A DNA stretch of 64,000 nt from CAYPFY01 sp964410105 (GTDB lineage: Bacteria; Bacteroidota; Ignavibacteria; UBA10030; SZUA-254): NCBI GenBank assembly GCA_964410105.1, contig CAYPFY010000001.1, positions 1 through 64,000 on the forward strand. The letters run 5' to 3'. How positions within the stretch are numbered: the first letter of the stretch is position 1; every line of letters starts with the position of its first letter. Positions 7,707 through 17,493 of this stretch are shown one piece after another. Made by a program: the position numbers and the translations under genes. Under the pieces are notes generated by a model. It saw only the letters and a list, made by a program, of their open reading frames with translations, did no database searches and had not been told where the DNA came from.

Positions 7707-9272
7707 ATGGTATCTGAAACGCTCTTGATTCCGATGGTGGTGATCATCGCAGGTGTCTCGTTCGCCCTCGGATGGTATGTCAGCAACCGGATGGGGCAAA
7801 ACAAGATCAGCAGCGCTGAAGACCGAGCGAAGAAAATCCTCGCCGATGCCGAGAAGGACGCCGGCAATCTAAAGAAAGAGAAACTGCTCGAAGTGAAGGA
7901 CGAATGGTATAGGAAAAAGCAGGAGTTCGAGCACGAGTCGAATTCCAAGCGGAATAAGCTCCAGTCATTCGAGAAGCAGCTCGCCTCCCGGGAGGACAAC
8001 CTCGAGAGGAAGGTGGAACTCATGAATAAGAAGGAGCGCGATCTCACCGCCACCAGGAGCGCCGCCGACGAGAAAATGAAGGTTGTTGAGGAGAAACAGA
8101 CGCAGCTGACCCGGCTTCTCCAGGAAGAAAACGAGAAACTGGAAAGAGTCTCCAATCTTTCACGCGATGAAGCCAGAAAGCTCCTCATCGAGAATATGGT
8201 TTCCGAGGCCAAGTCCGAGGCGGCCCAGACATTGAAGGATATCCGGGATACCGCCAAGCTGGAGGCGAAAAAGGAGGCCCAAAAGGTAATCATCCAGGCG
8301 ATACAGAGGACCGCCGCCGATCACTGCGTCGAAACGACCGTCAGCGTGCTCCATATTCAGAACGATGAAATGAAAGGACGAATCATCGGAAAGGAGGGGC
8401 GGAATATCCGTGCGTTCGAAGCTGCCACCGGCGTGGACGTCATCGTGGACGATACTCCCGAGGCGGTCATCCTCTCCGGCTTCGACCCCCTCCGCCGCGA
8501 GGTAGCCAGGATCTCCCTCGAAAGGCTCATCGCCGACGGCAGGATTCACCCCGCGCGCATCGAGGAGGTGGTCGAGAAGGTCCGCAAGGATCTTGACGAA
8601 GAGCTTCTTCATACCGGGGAAAACACGCTGCTCGAAGCGGGCTTACACGGGGGACATCAGGAATTGCTTAAACACATCGGCCGCATGAAATACCGCTCAA
8701 GTTACGGCCAGAATCTTCTCTCCCACAGTCTTGAAGTGGCTCACCTCACCGGCCTCATGGCGGCTGAATTCGGATTCGACGCGGCCATCGCGAAGCGCGC
8801 GGGGCTATTGCACGATATAGGCAAAACCGTCGAACGAAGCGTCGAGGGGCCCCATGCCCTGATCGGCTTCGATCTGACGAAAAAATACGGGGAGCATCCC
8901 ATCGTGGTCAACGCCGTCGGCTCTCACCATGAGGATATCCCGATGGAGCATCCCATCGCGGCGCTTGTCCAGGCCGCCGACGCCATCAGCGGCGCACGAC
9001 CGGGCGCGCGGCGCGAATCCGTCGAGGGATATGCGAAGAGGCTCGAGAGGCTGGAAGAACTGGCCAAATCCTTCGACGGGGTAGCAAATACCTATGCCAT
9101 TCAGGCCGGAAGGGAGATCCGCGTGATCGTCGAACACGATAAGATCGACGATCTCATGGCGGACCAGCTCGCGCACGATATCGCGAAGAAAATCCAGGCG
9201 GAGATGGGTTATCCGGGTCAAATCAAGGTGGTCGTCATACGGGAGAAGCGCTCGGTCGCCTACGCGAAGTGA
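7707..9272 (+). CDS. rny: Ribonuclease Y
   Basis: Membrane-anchored endoribonuclease that initiates mRNA decay, 521 residues. One N-terminal transmembrane helix (about 5-25, LIPMVVIIAGVSFALGW) precedes a long charged coiled coil (about 35-200). The KH RNA-binding domain has GRIIGKEGRN near residue 225, and the HD phosphohydrolase domain has LLHDIGK near 366-372 and SHHEDI downstream. A GGAGG Shine-Dalgarno precedes the ATG. The stop overlaps the coaE GTG start. Confidence 0.97.
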   Translation: MVSETLLIPMVVIIAGVSFALGWYVSNRMGQNKISSAEDRAKKILADAEKDAGNLKKEKLLEVKDEWYRKKQEFEHESNSKRNKLQSFEKQLASREDNLERKVELMNKKERDLTATRSAADEKMKVVEEKQTQLTRLLQEENEKLERVSNLSRDEARKLLIENMVSEAKSEAAQTLKDIRDTAKLEAKKEAQKVIIQAIQRTAADHCVETTVSVLHIQNDEMKGRIIGKEGRNIRAFEAATGVDVIVDDTPEAVILSGFDPLRREVARISLERLIADGRIHPARIEEVVEKVRKDLDEELLHTGENTLLEAGLHGGHQELLKHIGRMKYRSSYGQNLLSHSLEVAHLTGLMAAEFGFDAAIAKRAGLLHDIGKTVERSVEGPHALIGFDLTKKYGEHPIVVNAVGSHHEDIPMEHPIAALVQAADAISGARPGARRESVEGYAKRLERLEELAKSFDGVANTYAIQAGREIRVIVEHDKIDDLMADQLAHDIAKKIQAEMGYPGQIKVVVIREKRSVAYAK

Positions 9273-9916
9273 TTCGGGCGAAAACGGCGCCGATACGCTA
9301 CCGAACGCTCGCAGTCGGAATAACAGGCGGCATAGGAAGCGGCAAGACAGAAGCATGCCATGTGTTTGAGTCTTCCGGGGCGCGCGTCTACTCGGCCGAC
9401 CTCATGGCCCGGGAGCTGATCGATACCGACGAGCGCATCAAGGATAAGATTCGCCGGGTTTTCCCGAACGGGGCCTACGCGAATGGGCGACTGGACAGGA
9501 AGCGCATGGCACAGCTCGTTTTCCATGACGATTCCCTGCAGGAGAAGTTGAACGCCATCGTGCATCCGTTCGTGCTCCGAAGGATGGAAGAGCTGATCCG
9601 GGAGGTGAAGGGCAAAAAATCTGAGCCGATGATTGTCATCGAGGCCGCGCTGATTTTTGAATCCGGGGCGGACAGATTCCTGGATTTTATCATTGCCGTG
9701 GAAGCGGCGGTTGACCGCCGGATGGAACGGGTCAGATCGAGAGACGGCGCCTCCGGCAGCGAAACCCTGCGGCGGATCCGCGCACAGCTTCCTCCTCTGA
9801 CGGTGGGGAGGAAGGCTGATTTCGTCATCCGTAACGACGGGGACCTCGCCTCCTTCAGGCAGCGATGCCTTTTCCTTTACTCCCTCCTTGAGACTATCGC
9901 ACGGCGCTCGTCATGA
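9269..9916 (+). CDS. coaE: Dephospho-CoA kinase
   Basis: Last enzyme of coenzyme A synthesis, phosphorylating the 3'-hydroxyl of dephospho-CoA. The P-loop GITGGIGSGKT is at residues 17-27, followed by YSADLMARELID and VIEAALIFESG, both family motifs. It is 215 residues, within the normal range. I use GTG 9269, which overlaps the rny stop (GTGA). About 13 residues precede the first strand, so a slightly later start is possible. The end overlaps nadB by four bases. Confidence 0.92.
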   Translation: MIRAKTAPIRYRTLAVGITGGIGSGKTEACHVFESSGARVYSADLMARELIDTDERIKDKIRRVFPNGAYANGRLDRKRMAQLVFHDDSLQEKLNAIVHPFVLRRMEELIREVKGKKSEPMIVIEAALIFESGADRFLDFIIAVEAAVDRRMERVRSRDGASGSETLRRIRAQLPPLTVGRKADFVIRNDGDLASFRQRCLFLYSLLETIARRSS

Positions 9917-11520
9917 ATATCCGATCAGACTTTCTTGTCATAGGAAGCGGCATTGCCGGCATCTCGTTCGCTCTCAAGGCGGCCGAGCTCGGAACCGTTT
10001 CCCTGATAACGAAGAAGGCGAAGGCGGAATCCAATACGAACTATGCCCAGGGGGGCATCGCCGCCGTCACAGACGAGAGCGACTCCTTTGAGCTCCATAT
10101 CCGGGATACAATTGAGGCAGGGGTTGGACTCTGTCACGACGATGCCGTCAGGCTCCTGGTGACGGAGGGGCCCGGACGGGTGCAGGAGCTGGTCAGACTC
10201 GGCGTCGATTTCACAAAGAACCGGGGAAAACTCGATCTGGGAAGGGAAGGGGGTCATTCACGAAACCGGATCGTGCACGCGCACGACCGGAGCGGGTGGG
10301 AAATTGAGCGGGCCCTTCTTCTCTCCATGTCGAAACACCCCAGGATCAGAGTGTATGAAAATCATCTCGCGGTCGATCTCATCACGGAGCATCATCTTTC
10401 CCAGCCCTTCAGCGGGGACATCCATTGCTGGGGAGCTTACGCGCTCGACGGTCCGAGGGTAAAATCCTTCGTCTCCCCCGTCACCGTTCTCTGCTCGGGA
10501 GGGGCCGGCCAGGCGTATCTCCACACAACCAATCCGTCAATCGCAACGGGGGATGGCGTCGCGATGGCGTATCGGGCGGGCGCCACGATTGCCAATATGG
10601 AGTTCATCCAATTCCACCCCACGACCCTGGCAAATTCGGGATCTCCCGCGTTTCTCATCTCGGAGGCGATCAGGGGTTTCGGGGGAGTGCTGAAGAACCG
10701 GGGCGGAGAAGAATTCATGTCACGATACGACGAGAGGGGCTCCCTGGCGCCGCGCGATATCGTGGCCCGGGCGATCGATAACGAGCTCAAGAAGAGCGGG
10801 GACGACCATGTGCTGCTCGATCTCCGGCATCTGAGCGCGGAGAGCATCAAGGTCAAATTCCCCCACATCTACGAGACCTGCCTAAGATACCGGATTGACA
10901 TAACCTCCGAGCCCATCCCCGTTGTTCCGGCGGCCCATTACTCCTGCGGCGGCGTGATGACGGATCTCGACGGCAGGTCGTCTATAAAAAATCTCTATGC
11001 GTGCGGCGAGGTTGCGATGACGGGGGTCCACGGCGCGAACCGCCTTGCAAGCAATTCGCTCCTGGAAGCGATTGTTTTTTCCGGACGCGCATTCGATGAC
11101 GCCGCACGTCGCTTCACCGCGGGAGCTCGCGTCCCGGAGATTCCGCCCTGGGACGATACAGGCACGTTCGATACGGAAGAATGGGTGCTCATCGAACACG
11201 ACAGGAGGGAAATTCAGCAGCTGATGTGGGACTACGTCGGCATCGTCCGTTCGGATCTCAGGCTCGAACGCGCACAGCGTCGGCTCGGGTTGATCAGGGA
11301 CGAGATCGAGGATTTCTACAAGCGGACGAAGGTCACCGAGGGTCTCATCGAACTCAGGAATCTGGCGTGCGTCGCCGATCTCATCGTCCAGTCGGCGCTC
11401 AAGCGGAAAGAGAGCAGGGGCCTGCATTACACGACCGATTACCCGGCGCGGGACGACCGCTCGTGGCGGAAAGACACCCTTCTCTCGGCGACGGAGCCCG
11501 CCGCCGCGGTCCACGCGTGA
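9913..11520 (+). CDS. nadB: L-aspartate oxidase
   Basis: FAD enzyme oxidising L-aspartate to iminoaspartate, the first step of de novo NAD synthesis, 535 residues. The dinucleotide motif GSGIAG is at 11-16, followed by NYAQGGIAAV, FIQFHPTTL, the RGFGGVLKNRGGEEF segment and GVHGANRLASNSLLEA in the FAD-binding C-terminal part. These fit NadB better than succinate dehydrogenase flavoprotein. nadA and nadC are not in this window, so the rest of the pathway must lie elsewhere. The start overlaps the coaE stop (ATGA). Confidence 0.93.
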   Translation: MNIRSDFLVIGSGIAGISFALKAAELGTVSLITKKAKAESNTNYAQGGIAAVTDESDSFELHIRDTIEAGVGLCHDDAVRLLVTEGPGRVQELVRLGVDFTKNRGKLDLGREGGHSRNRIVHAHDRSGWEIERALLLSMSKHPRIRVYENHLAVDLITEHHLSQPFSGDIHCWGAYALDGPRVKSFVSPVTVLCSGGAGQAYLHTTNPSIATGDGVAMAYRAGATIANMEFIQFHPTTLANSGSPAFLISEAIRGFGGVLKNRGGEEFMSRYDERGSLAPRDIVARAIDNELKKSGDDHVLLDLRHLSAESIKVKFPHIYETCLRYRIDITSEPIPVVPAAHYSCGGVMTDLDGRSSIKNLYACGEVAMTGVHGANRLASNSLLEAIVFSGRAFDDAARRFTAGARVPEIPPWDDTGTFDTEEWVLIEHDRREIQQLMWDYVGIVRSDLRLERAQRRLGLIRDEIEDFYKRTKVTEGLIELRNLACVADLIVQSALKRKESRGLHYTTDYPARDDRSWRKDTLLSATEPAAAVHA

Positions 11521-11553
11521 GCGAGTTCTGCGACGTGCAGGTTTTCATAGGGT

Positions 11554-11582
11554 TTGAGTTCCTACCGGATTTTTTGTAATTT
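11554..11582 (+). promoter_or_regulatory. Candidate purF promoter giving a leaderless transcript
   Basis: TTGAGT (11554-11559), a 17-base spacer, then TAATTT (11577-11582). Transcription would start about seven bases later, at or next to the A of the purF ATG (11588). No Shine-Dalgarno precedes that ATG. Confidence 0.5.
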
Positions 11583-11587
11583 TTTAC

Positions 11588-13078
11588 ATGAAACGAAAAA
11601 ATCCTCCGCAGAACATCGACAAGCCGCTGGATCACTGCGGCATATTCGGAATATTCGGTCATCCTGAAGCGGCCCAAATGACCTACTACGGGCTCCACGC
11701 CCTCCAGCACCGGGGGCAGGAGGGATCCGGGATCGTCACGGCGTGGAGAGATGAGAATCTTTCCCCCCATTTCCGGGTCTCGAAGGATTTTGGCCTGGTC
11801 AGCGATGTTTTCCGGGACGATTCGTTCCTCAAACTCCCTGCAAGCGCCGCTATCGGCCATAACCGCTATTCGACGGCCGGGGCGTCCGATAACCGGCTCA
11901 ATATCCAGCCCCTCGTGGTGAACTACCGTCTGGGGAATATCGCGATCTCCCATAACGGGAATCTGACGAATTTCAGGAAAATCCGACAGGAGCTGCAGGA
12001 GTCCGGAACGATATTCCAGACGACGTCCGACACGGAGATCATTCTCCACCTGATCGCGCGCAGCCGGAAGCCGACGCAGATAGAGCAGATCATCGACGCC
12101 CTCAACGAAGTCGAAGGGGCTTTCTCGATCGTCATCCTGACCGACGATGCCCTCGTGGCGGCCCGGGATCCCTACGGGTGGAGGCCGCTCGCCGTGGGAA
12201 GGCTCGGCACGTCGTTCGTCGTCGGTTCCGAGACCTGTGCCTTCGACATCATCAACGCGGAGTACCGTGGGGAGGTTGAGCCGGGAAAAGTGCTCGTCTT
12301 CGACCGAGAGTCGCTCTCACGGGGTGAACCGAAAGAGTATCAACTGGAAAAGAAAGTTCCTCCCGCCTACTGCATATTCGAATATATTTATTTTTCTCGC
12401 CCTGACAGCCGGATTTTCGGTGAAAGCGTCGACCGCGTGCGGAGGAAACTCGGAAAAGCGCTCGCACGGGAACATCCCGTATCTCCCGGGGATGACGCCG
12501 AGACGGTCGTGGTGATCAACGTGCCCGATTCGAGCAACACGGCGACGCTCGGCTTCTCGTCGGAAAATAATCTTTTGGGGAATAAGTCTGCCTACGAGAT
12601 CGGGCTGATACGCAGCCACTACGTCGGACGCACGTTCATCCAGCCGATGCAGGACATCCGCGAGATGAAGGTGAAATTCAAGTTCAATACGGTGAAAGGG
12701 GTCATCCGGGGAAAGAAGGTGGTCATCGTGGATGATTCCATCGTTCGGGGGACCACCTCGAAGAAACTTGTGGATCTCATCCGCGAGGCGGGGGCGAGGG
12801 AAATCCATCTCCGCATCACCTCCCCCATGATTCGGTTTCCCTGCCGCTACGGCATGGATTTCCCGGATCCGAATGAGCTGATCGCCAACTGGTGTGGGGG
12901 AGATCCCGAAAAAATCCGACGGGAGCTAGGGGTCGATTCGATCGGATACCTTTCGCTCGACAAACTGCTCGAATCGGTCCCTCATGGCAAAGGGGAATCC
13001 TATTGCACGGCATGCTTCAGCGGTAGGTACCCGACCCTGGTCGAGGAGGGAGTACTCAAGGAAGAGTATGAGCCCTGA
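11588..13078 (+). CDS. purF: Amidophosphoribosyltransferase
   Basis: Catalyses the committed step of purine synthesis (PRPP plus glutamine to phosphoribosylamine), 496 residues. The N-terminal glutamine amidotransferase nucleophile is Cys17 in HCGIFGIF, preceded by a short propeptide that must be removed. The phosphoribosyltransferase PRPP loop is VVIVDDSIVRGTT near residue 380. The cysteines in FPCRYGMD and SYCTACFSG match the 4Fe-4S ligands of the Bacillus-type enzyme, so an oxygen-sensitive cluster is likely. Its last bases overlap the pgsA start. Confidence 0.96.
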   Translation: MKRKNPPQNIDKPLDHCGIFGIFGHPEAAQMTYYGLHALQHRGQEGSGIVTAWRDENLSPHFRVSKDFGLVSDVFRDDSFLKLPASAAIGHNRYSTAGASDNRLNIQPLVVNYRLGNIAISHNGNLTNFRKIRQELQESGTIFQTTSDTEIILHLIARSRKPTQIEQIIDALNEVEGAFSIVILTDDALVAARDPYGWRPLAVGRLGTSFVVGSETCAFDIINAEYRGEVEPGKVLVFDRESLSRGEPKEYQLEKKVPPAYCIFEYIYFSRPDSRIFGESVDRVRRKLGKALAREHPVSPGDDAETVVVINVPDSSNTATLGFSSENNLLGNKSAYEIGLIRSHYVGRTFIQPMQDIREMKVKFKFNTVKGVIRGKKVVIVDDSIVRGTTSKKLVDLIREAGAREIHLRITSPMIRFPCRYGMDFPDPNELIANWCGGDPEKIRRELGVDSIGYLSLDKLLESVPHGKGESYCTACFSGRYPTLVEEGVLKEEYEP

Positions 13079-13649
13079 GAATGACCGCCGGGTCTGGACG
13101 GCCTCCAATCTCATGACTCTCGCTCGAATTGTGCTCGTGGTGCCCATCGTCCTGCTGCTGCTCGATACCGGATCCGACCGGCGGCTGCTCGTCCTGTCGC
13201 TCGTGGCCGCGGCCGCACTCACCGATCTTGCCGACGGGTATCTCGCCCGAAGGCTTGGCCAGGTCACCGAGCTCGGCAAAATCATCGACCCGACGGCCGA
13301 CAAGTTGGCTGTGGGCGCGGTGATGGTCGTCCTCGCCTCCCAGGGCAGGGTCCCCTGGTGGTTCCTCGGCGCCGTCCTCATGCGGGATGCTCTCATTCTC
13401 TCGGCGGGCGCGTATCTCCGCAGCCGGCGCGGCCTCACCCTGCAATCGAATCTTGCCGGAAAGTGGGCCGTCACCTCCATTGCCCTCTATATCCTCGCCG
13501 TCATCGCGGATTACCCACAGATCGAGCAGCTAAGAAACTTTCTCATCATCGCCTCGCTCTCCCTGCTCAGCCTTTCTTCGGCGCTCTACCTCAGGCGATT
13601 CATTTCCGTCCTGCGTGCGCCGGGAGAACCGGCCGCGCAACCCTTTTGA
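13068..13649 (+). CDS. pgsA: CDP-alcohol phosphatidyltransferase, probably PgsA
   Basis: Integral membrane enzyme, 193 residues, of the family that makes phosphatidylglycerol-phosphate from CDP-diacylglycerol. The full signature D-G-x2-A-R-x8-G-x3-D-x3-D is visible from DGYLARR through GKIIDPTADK. Four to six hydrophobic helices follow the family pattern. I start it at ATG 13068 (MSPENDRRVW), overlapping the purF end by 11 bases; a longer in-frame extension from 12984 lies wholly inside purF and looks unlike the family. Substrate specificity (glycerol-P versus another alcohol) is not proven by sequence alone. Confidence 0.88.
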   Translation: MSPENDRRVWTASNLMTLARIVLVVPIVLLLLDTGSDRRLLVLSLVAAAALTDLADGYLARRLGQVTELGKIIDPTADKLAVGAVMVVLASQGRVPWWFLGAVLMRDALILSAGAYLRSRRGLTLQSNLAGKWAVTSIALYILAVIADYPQIEQLRNFLIIASLSLLSLSSALYLRRFISVLRAPGEPAAQPF

Positions 13650-13654
13650 GCCGC

Positions 13655-14587
13655 ATGGGTTTGTTCGAGAAGCTGGACCGGCTCAAGCAGGGTCTCACGA
13701 AAACCCGCGAGAATATCGTGGGCAAGGTGCAGAGGATGGTTCTGGGGAAAAGGAGCATCGACGACGAGGTTCTCACCAATCTCGAGGAAATCCTGATCGG
13801 CGGGGATGTCGGCGCGGCCACCACCGAGCTCTTCGTCGACAACATCCGGGCCCGGGTGCGCCGCGAACCCTATCTCGGCGCGGGCGAGCTCGACACACTC
13901 CTGAAGGAAGAGATCTTGAAAATGCTGCCCGAAGACTCGCGGGCCCCGTGGGATATAGCCGGCCCGCGTCCCGCCGTCCTGATGATCGTGGGGGTGAACG
14001 GGGTGGGCAAGACGACCACGATCGGGAAGCTTGCCCACGCGTACCGCGGGGCGGGGAAGAAAGTGGTGATCGCCGCTGCCGATACGTTCCGCGCGGCGGC
14101 GAATGAACAGCTGGAAATCTGGGCCGTCCGCGCAGGAGTGGACATCGTCAGGCAGGCCCACGGCGCGGACCCTGCCTCGGTCGCCTTCGACGCTCTCAAG
14201 TCCGCCCTGGCCCGGGACGCCGATCTCGTCATGATCGACACCGCCGGTCGCCTCCACACGAAGGTCAATCTCATGGAGGAGCTCAAAAAAATCGCAAGGG
14301 TGCTGCCCAAGGTCGTGCCGGGCGCACCGCACGAGGTCTTTCTGGTCCTCGACGGATCGACCGGGCAGAACGGCATCCAGCAGGCGAAACAGTTCCAGTC
14401 CGCTGTCGGACTGACAGGCATCGTCCTCACCAAACTGGACGGCACGGCCAAGGGGGGAGTCATCCTGGCGGTGTGCAACGAACTCAAGATCCCGGTCAGA
14501 TTCATCGGCGTCGGCGAAGGGATCGACGACCTTCAGCCCTTCGACCGCACGCAGTTTGTGGAAATTCTGTTCGAGAAGGCTGCGTGA
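13655..14587 (+). CDS. ftsY: Signal recognition particle receptor FtsY
   Basis: SRP-family GTPase that docks ribosome-SRP complexes at the membrane, 310 residues. An N domain helix bundle (1-100) is followed by the G domain: P-loop GVNGVGKT at 113-120, DTFRAAANEQL, DTAGRLH, TKLDGTAKGG, and the closing FIGVGEGIDDLQPF. There is no acidic A domain, so this is the short NG form. ATG 13655 is chosen because upstream codons run into pgsA in another frame. The gene overlaps the next by four bases (GTGA). Confidence 0.95.
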   Translation: MGLFEKLDRLKQGLTKTRENIVGKVQRMVLGKRSIDDEVLTNLEEILIGGDVGAATTELFVDNIRARVRREPYLGAGELDTLLKEEILKMLPEDSRAPWDIAGPRPAVLMIVGVNGVGKTTTIGKLAHAYRGAGKKVVIAAADTFRAAANEQLEIWAVRAGVDIVRQAHGADPASVAFDALKSALARDADLVMIDTAGRLHTKVNLMEELKKIARVLPKVVPGAPHEVFLVLDGSTGQNGIQQAKQFQSAVGLTGIVLTKLDGTAKGGVILAVCNELKIPVRFIGVGEGIDDLQPFDRTQFVEILFEKAA

Positions 14588-15594
14588 AATTATCCTGGCG
14601 AACGTACCAGCTTCACCTCAAACACCCTTTCACGATCGCCCGCGGGTCAAGCTGCGTCCGGAGCTCGGTCATTGTGACCCTTGACCATGACGGCATCGTC
14701 GGCTTCGGCGAGGCGGCGCCATCCCCGCGCTACGGCGAATCGGCCGAAACCGTCACGGATTATCTTTCCAGTCTTTCATCAGAATTGTCGGGCGAAACCC
14801 CTGAAAGTCTTTCGGTGAGACTCTCTTCGGCTGCGGGCGGCAACTGTGCCGCACGGGCGGCCGTCGATATCGCGATCCACGATTGGAAGGGACGGAAATC
14901 ATCCCTTCCGCTCTGGAGATTGTGGGGTCTTGACGCGAGCAACACGCCCCTCACGTCGTTCACGATCGGCATCGACTCGCCCGAGACGATCGAGCAAAAG
15001 GTCAGGGAAGCGGACGACTGCCCCATCCTGAAGGTGAAAGCCGGGGTCGACGGGGACGAGGATATCGTGAAAAAAATCCGTACGATGACCGACAAGCCCA
15101 TCCGCGTCGACGCCAACGAGGGATGGAAGGTCAAGGAACTGGCCCGGGACAAGATACTCTGGCTCGAGGAACAGAAGGTCGAATTCGTCGAGCAACCCAT
15201 GCCCGCCGACAGGCTCGATGATGTACGCTGGCTCAGGGCCCAGGTGCACATTCCCCTGATCGCCGATGAAAGCGCGGCGACGATCGCCGACCTCCCCGCC
15301 CTCCGCGACGCGTTCGACGGGATAAACATAAAGCTCATGAAGTGCGGCGGAATCGCCCCCGCCCGCGCGATGATCGACCGGGCGCGGTCCCTGGGGTTGA
15401 AAGTCATGCTCGGGTGCATGATCGAAAGCTCCGTGGGCATTGCCGCGGCGATGCACCTTTCTCCCCTGGCCGACTACGCGGACCTCGACGGGAATCTGCT
15501 GATCGACGATGACCCCTTCGATGGCCCGGTCACCAGGGCGGGCGCCATGATCCTGGACGAGCGGCCGGGACTGGGCGTTTCTCCCAGAAAATGA
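14584..15594 (+). CDS. Dipeptide epimerase, enolase superfamily
   Basis: 336-residue member of the mandelate racemase/muconate cycloisomerase branch of the enolase superfamily. Visible catalytic elements are the KVK general base region in ILKVKAG, metal ligands in RVDANEG (D), VEQPMP (E) and IADES (D), and the second lysine in NIKLMKCGG. This combination fits L-Ala-D/L-Glu epimerases that recycle murein peptides. The exact dipeptide cannot be read from sequence. Starts at GTG 14584 overlapping the ftsY stop. Confidence 0.85.
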   Translation: MKLSWRTYQLHLKHPFTIARGSSCVRSSVIVTLDHDGIVGFGEAAPSPRYGESAETVTDYLSSLSSELSGETPESLSVRLSSAAGGNCAARAAVDIAIHDWKGRKSSLPLWRLWGLDASNTPLTSFTIGIDSPETIEQKVREADDCPILKVKAGVDGDEDIVKKIRTMTDKPIRVDANEGWKVKELARDKILWLEEQKVEFVEQPMPADRLDDVRWLRAQVHIPLIADESAATIADLPALRDAFDGINIKLMKCGGIAPARAMIDRARSLGLKVMLGCMIESSVGIAAAMHLSPLADYADLDGNLLIDDDPFDGPVTRAGAMILDERPGLGVSPRK

Positions 15595-15603
15595 CACAGA
15601 CCG

Positions 15604-17325
15604 ATGCCGGGGTTAATTAAAATACTTCCGCAGCAACTTGCCGACAAGATCGCCGCCGGGGAGGTCGTCGGCCGCCCCGCCTCCGTCGTGAAAGAGTTGG
15701 TCGAGAATTCGATCGACGCCCACGCCAGATCGATCACCGTGGTCATCAAGGAAGGGGGTAAGACGCTCATCCAGGTGATCGATGACGGTTCCGGCATTTC
15801 TCCTGACGACGCGAAGCTCGCCTTCGCCCGCCACGCCACGAGCAAGATCTCAACCTACGATGACCTCGAAAACATCCGCACGCTCGGCTTTCGGGGCGAG
15901 GCCCTCGCCTCCATCGCCGCCGTCTCCCAGGTCGAGATGCGCACACGGGTCCATTCCTCCGAGACGGGGATAAAAATCCGGAACGAGGGAGGTTCGATCT
16001 CCGCAGCCAAGGCCGACGCGCCGTCGGCGGGGACCTCGATCACGGTGAGAAATCTCTTTTTCAATACCCCGGGAAGGAGAAATTTTCTCAAAAGCACGGC
16101 GACAGAATACAAATATATCGCGGATGTGGTCACACGGTTTGCGCTCTCCCACCCGGAGATTCAGCTCAAGTTTGTCAGCAATGATGAGACGATACTGTCC
16201 CTTGACGCGGCGGAACTTCAGGCGCGCGCAAGGGATATTTTTGGCGAAAAATTTTCTGCGACTCTTCTCTTCTTCGAAGACTCGGACGATTACGCCGGGA
16301 TCCGGGGTTTTCTCGGGAAACCGGACTTCCTGCGAAAGACAAGGGCCGAGCAGTACGTCTTCCTTAACGGGCGTTCGATCGTCAACCGGAATATCAATCA
16401 CGCTGTCTCCCAGGGATACGAGCAGATGATTGAAAAGGGGAGTTTCCCCGTATTCGCCGTCTACCTGACGATCGATCCTAAGAAAGTAGATGTCAATGTC
16501 CATCCGTCCAAGATGGACGTGAAGTTCGGCGACGAAAGCGGCATGCACAGGTTCGTCTTCACCTCGGTCCGAAAAGCCCTTTCGTCGCACGATCTGATCC
16601 AGGCGGCAAGGGTGAGCCCCGCCGGAGAAGGAAACGTGAGTTTTCGCTCGGAGCCTGCCCGGGACGCGGTCCGCCCGGCGAGTTTTGAGGAAATGTTTTC
16701 GCCCCCGCCCGCCGGAGAGGCTCGCGCCGAATCCCCTCGCGAGGATCGAGCGGCGACCCCGATCTGGCAGGCGCACAACAAGTATATCATCCTCCCCGTG
16801 GAGGAAGGATTGATGATCGTCGACCAGCATGCAGCCCACGAGCGGGTGCTCTACGAGCGGGCCGTGGCCGGGATGAACGGCGGCGAACACCGCTCGCAGC
16901 AGCTCCTTTTTCCCCACTCCGTCGAAATGACCGTGCCCGATGCGCTCCTCGTCTCCGAGCTTCTTCCCCTCCTTGAATCAATGGGGTTTGTGCTGAAAAT
17001 ATTCGGGAAGACGACCGTCATCGTGGACGGCGTGCCGACGGACGTCAAACCCGGGGATGAATCCACGATCCTTCAGCAGGTCATCGACCTCTACAAGGAA
17101 GATGACAAGAATATCCGGCTGGAGCCCCGCGAACGGCTTGCGAAGTCGTATTCCTGCAAGGCCGCCGTCAAGTCGGGAGATGCTCTCAAGGATGGGGAGA
17201 TGCGGGCTTTGCTGGATCGTCTCTTTGCAACCGCGATACCCTACGTCTGCCCCCATGGCCGGCCCATTCTCATCAGACTTCCGCTGACGGAGCTGGACCG
17301 AAGGTTCGGGCGAACGCCGGGGTAG
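15604..17325 (+). CDS. mutL: DNA mismatch repair protein MutL
   Basis: 573-residue GHKL ATPase of mismatch repair. N-terminal ATP-binding motifs are present: ENSIDA, DDGSGI, and TLGFRGEALASI, then the transducer domain with VDVNVHPSKMDVKF. A proline-rich linker (about 335-385) precedes the dimerisation domain, which keeps the DQHAAHERVLYE endonuclease motif near residue 407. This MutL is therefore the nicking type used by bacteria without MutH. The stop codon lies inside a 14-bp inverted repeat (17321-17368). Confidence 0.96.
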   Translation: MPGLIKILPQQLADKIAAGEVVGRPASVVKELVENSIDAHARSITVVIKEGGKTLIQVIDDGSGISPDDAKLAFARHATSKISTYDDLENIRTLGFRGEALASIAAVSQVEMRTRVHSSETGIKIRNEGGSISAAKADAPSAGTSITVRNLFFNTPGRRNFLKSTATEYKYIADVVTRFALSHPEIQLKFVSNDETILSLDAAELQARARDIFGEKFSATLLFFEDSDDYAGIRGFLGKPDFLRKTRAEQYVFLNGRSIVNRNINHAVSQGYEQMIEKGSFPVFAVYLTIDPKKVDVNVHPSKMDVKFGDESGMHRFVFTSVRKALSSHDLIQAARVSPAGEGNVSFRSEPARDAVRPASFEEMFSPPPAGEARAESPREDRAATPIWQAHNKYIILPVEEGLMIVDQHAAHERVLYERAVAGMNGGEHRSQQLLFPHSVEMTVPDALLVSELLPLLESMGFVLKIFGKTTVIVDGVPTDVKPGDESTILQQVIDLYKEDDKNIRLEPRERLAKSYSCKAAVKSGDALKDGEMRALLDRLFATAIPYVCPHGRPILIRLPLTELDRRFGRTPG

Positions 17326-17368
17326 TCGGGCAATTTGAGAAAAAGGTAAATCACATTGCCTGACTACC
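17321..17368 (+). repeat. 14-bp inverted repeat over the mutL stop codon
   Basis: GGTAGTCGGGCAAT (17321-17334) pairs with ATTGCCTGACTACC (17355-17368) with a single G-T wobble and a 20-base loop. No T-run follows, so it is not a classic intrinsic terminator. It may stabilise the mutL 3' end, or mark the junction with the following, compositionally different gene. Confidence 0.7.
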
Positions 17369-17493
17369 AGAAGCTTTAATCGATGAAACACTATTCCTAT
17401 CTGGCCAATACTCTGCTAACTCACTCTGAAAGCGTCAATAGGGAATTCTAGAGTGTATGCGTGTCATGTTTACATTAAAACCAGAGATCGGTC

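Noticed and set aside
15850..16917. 355-codon reverse frame inside mutL
   Set aside because: Shadow of mutL in a GC-rich gene; no start signals or family motifs.
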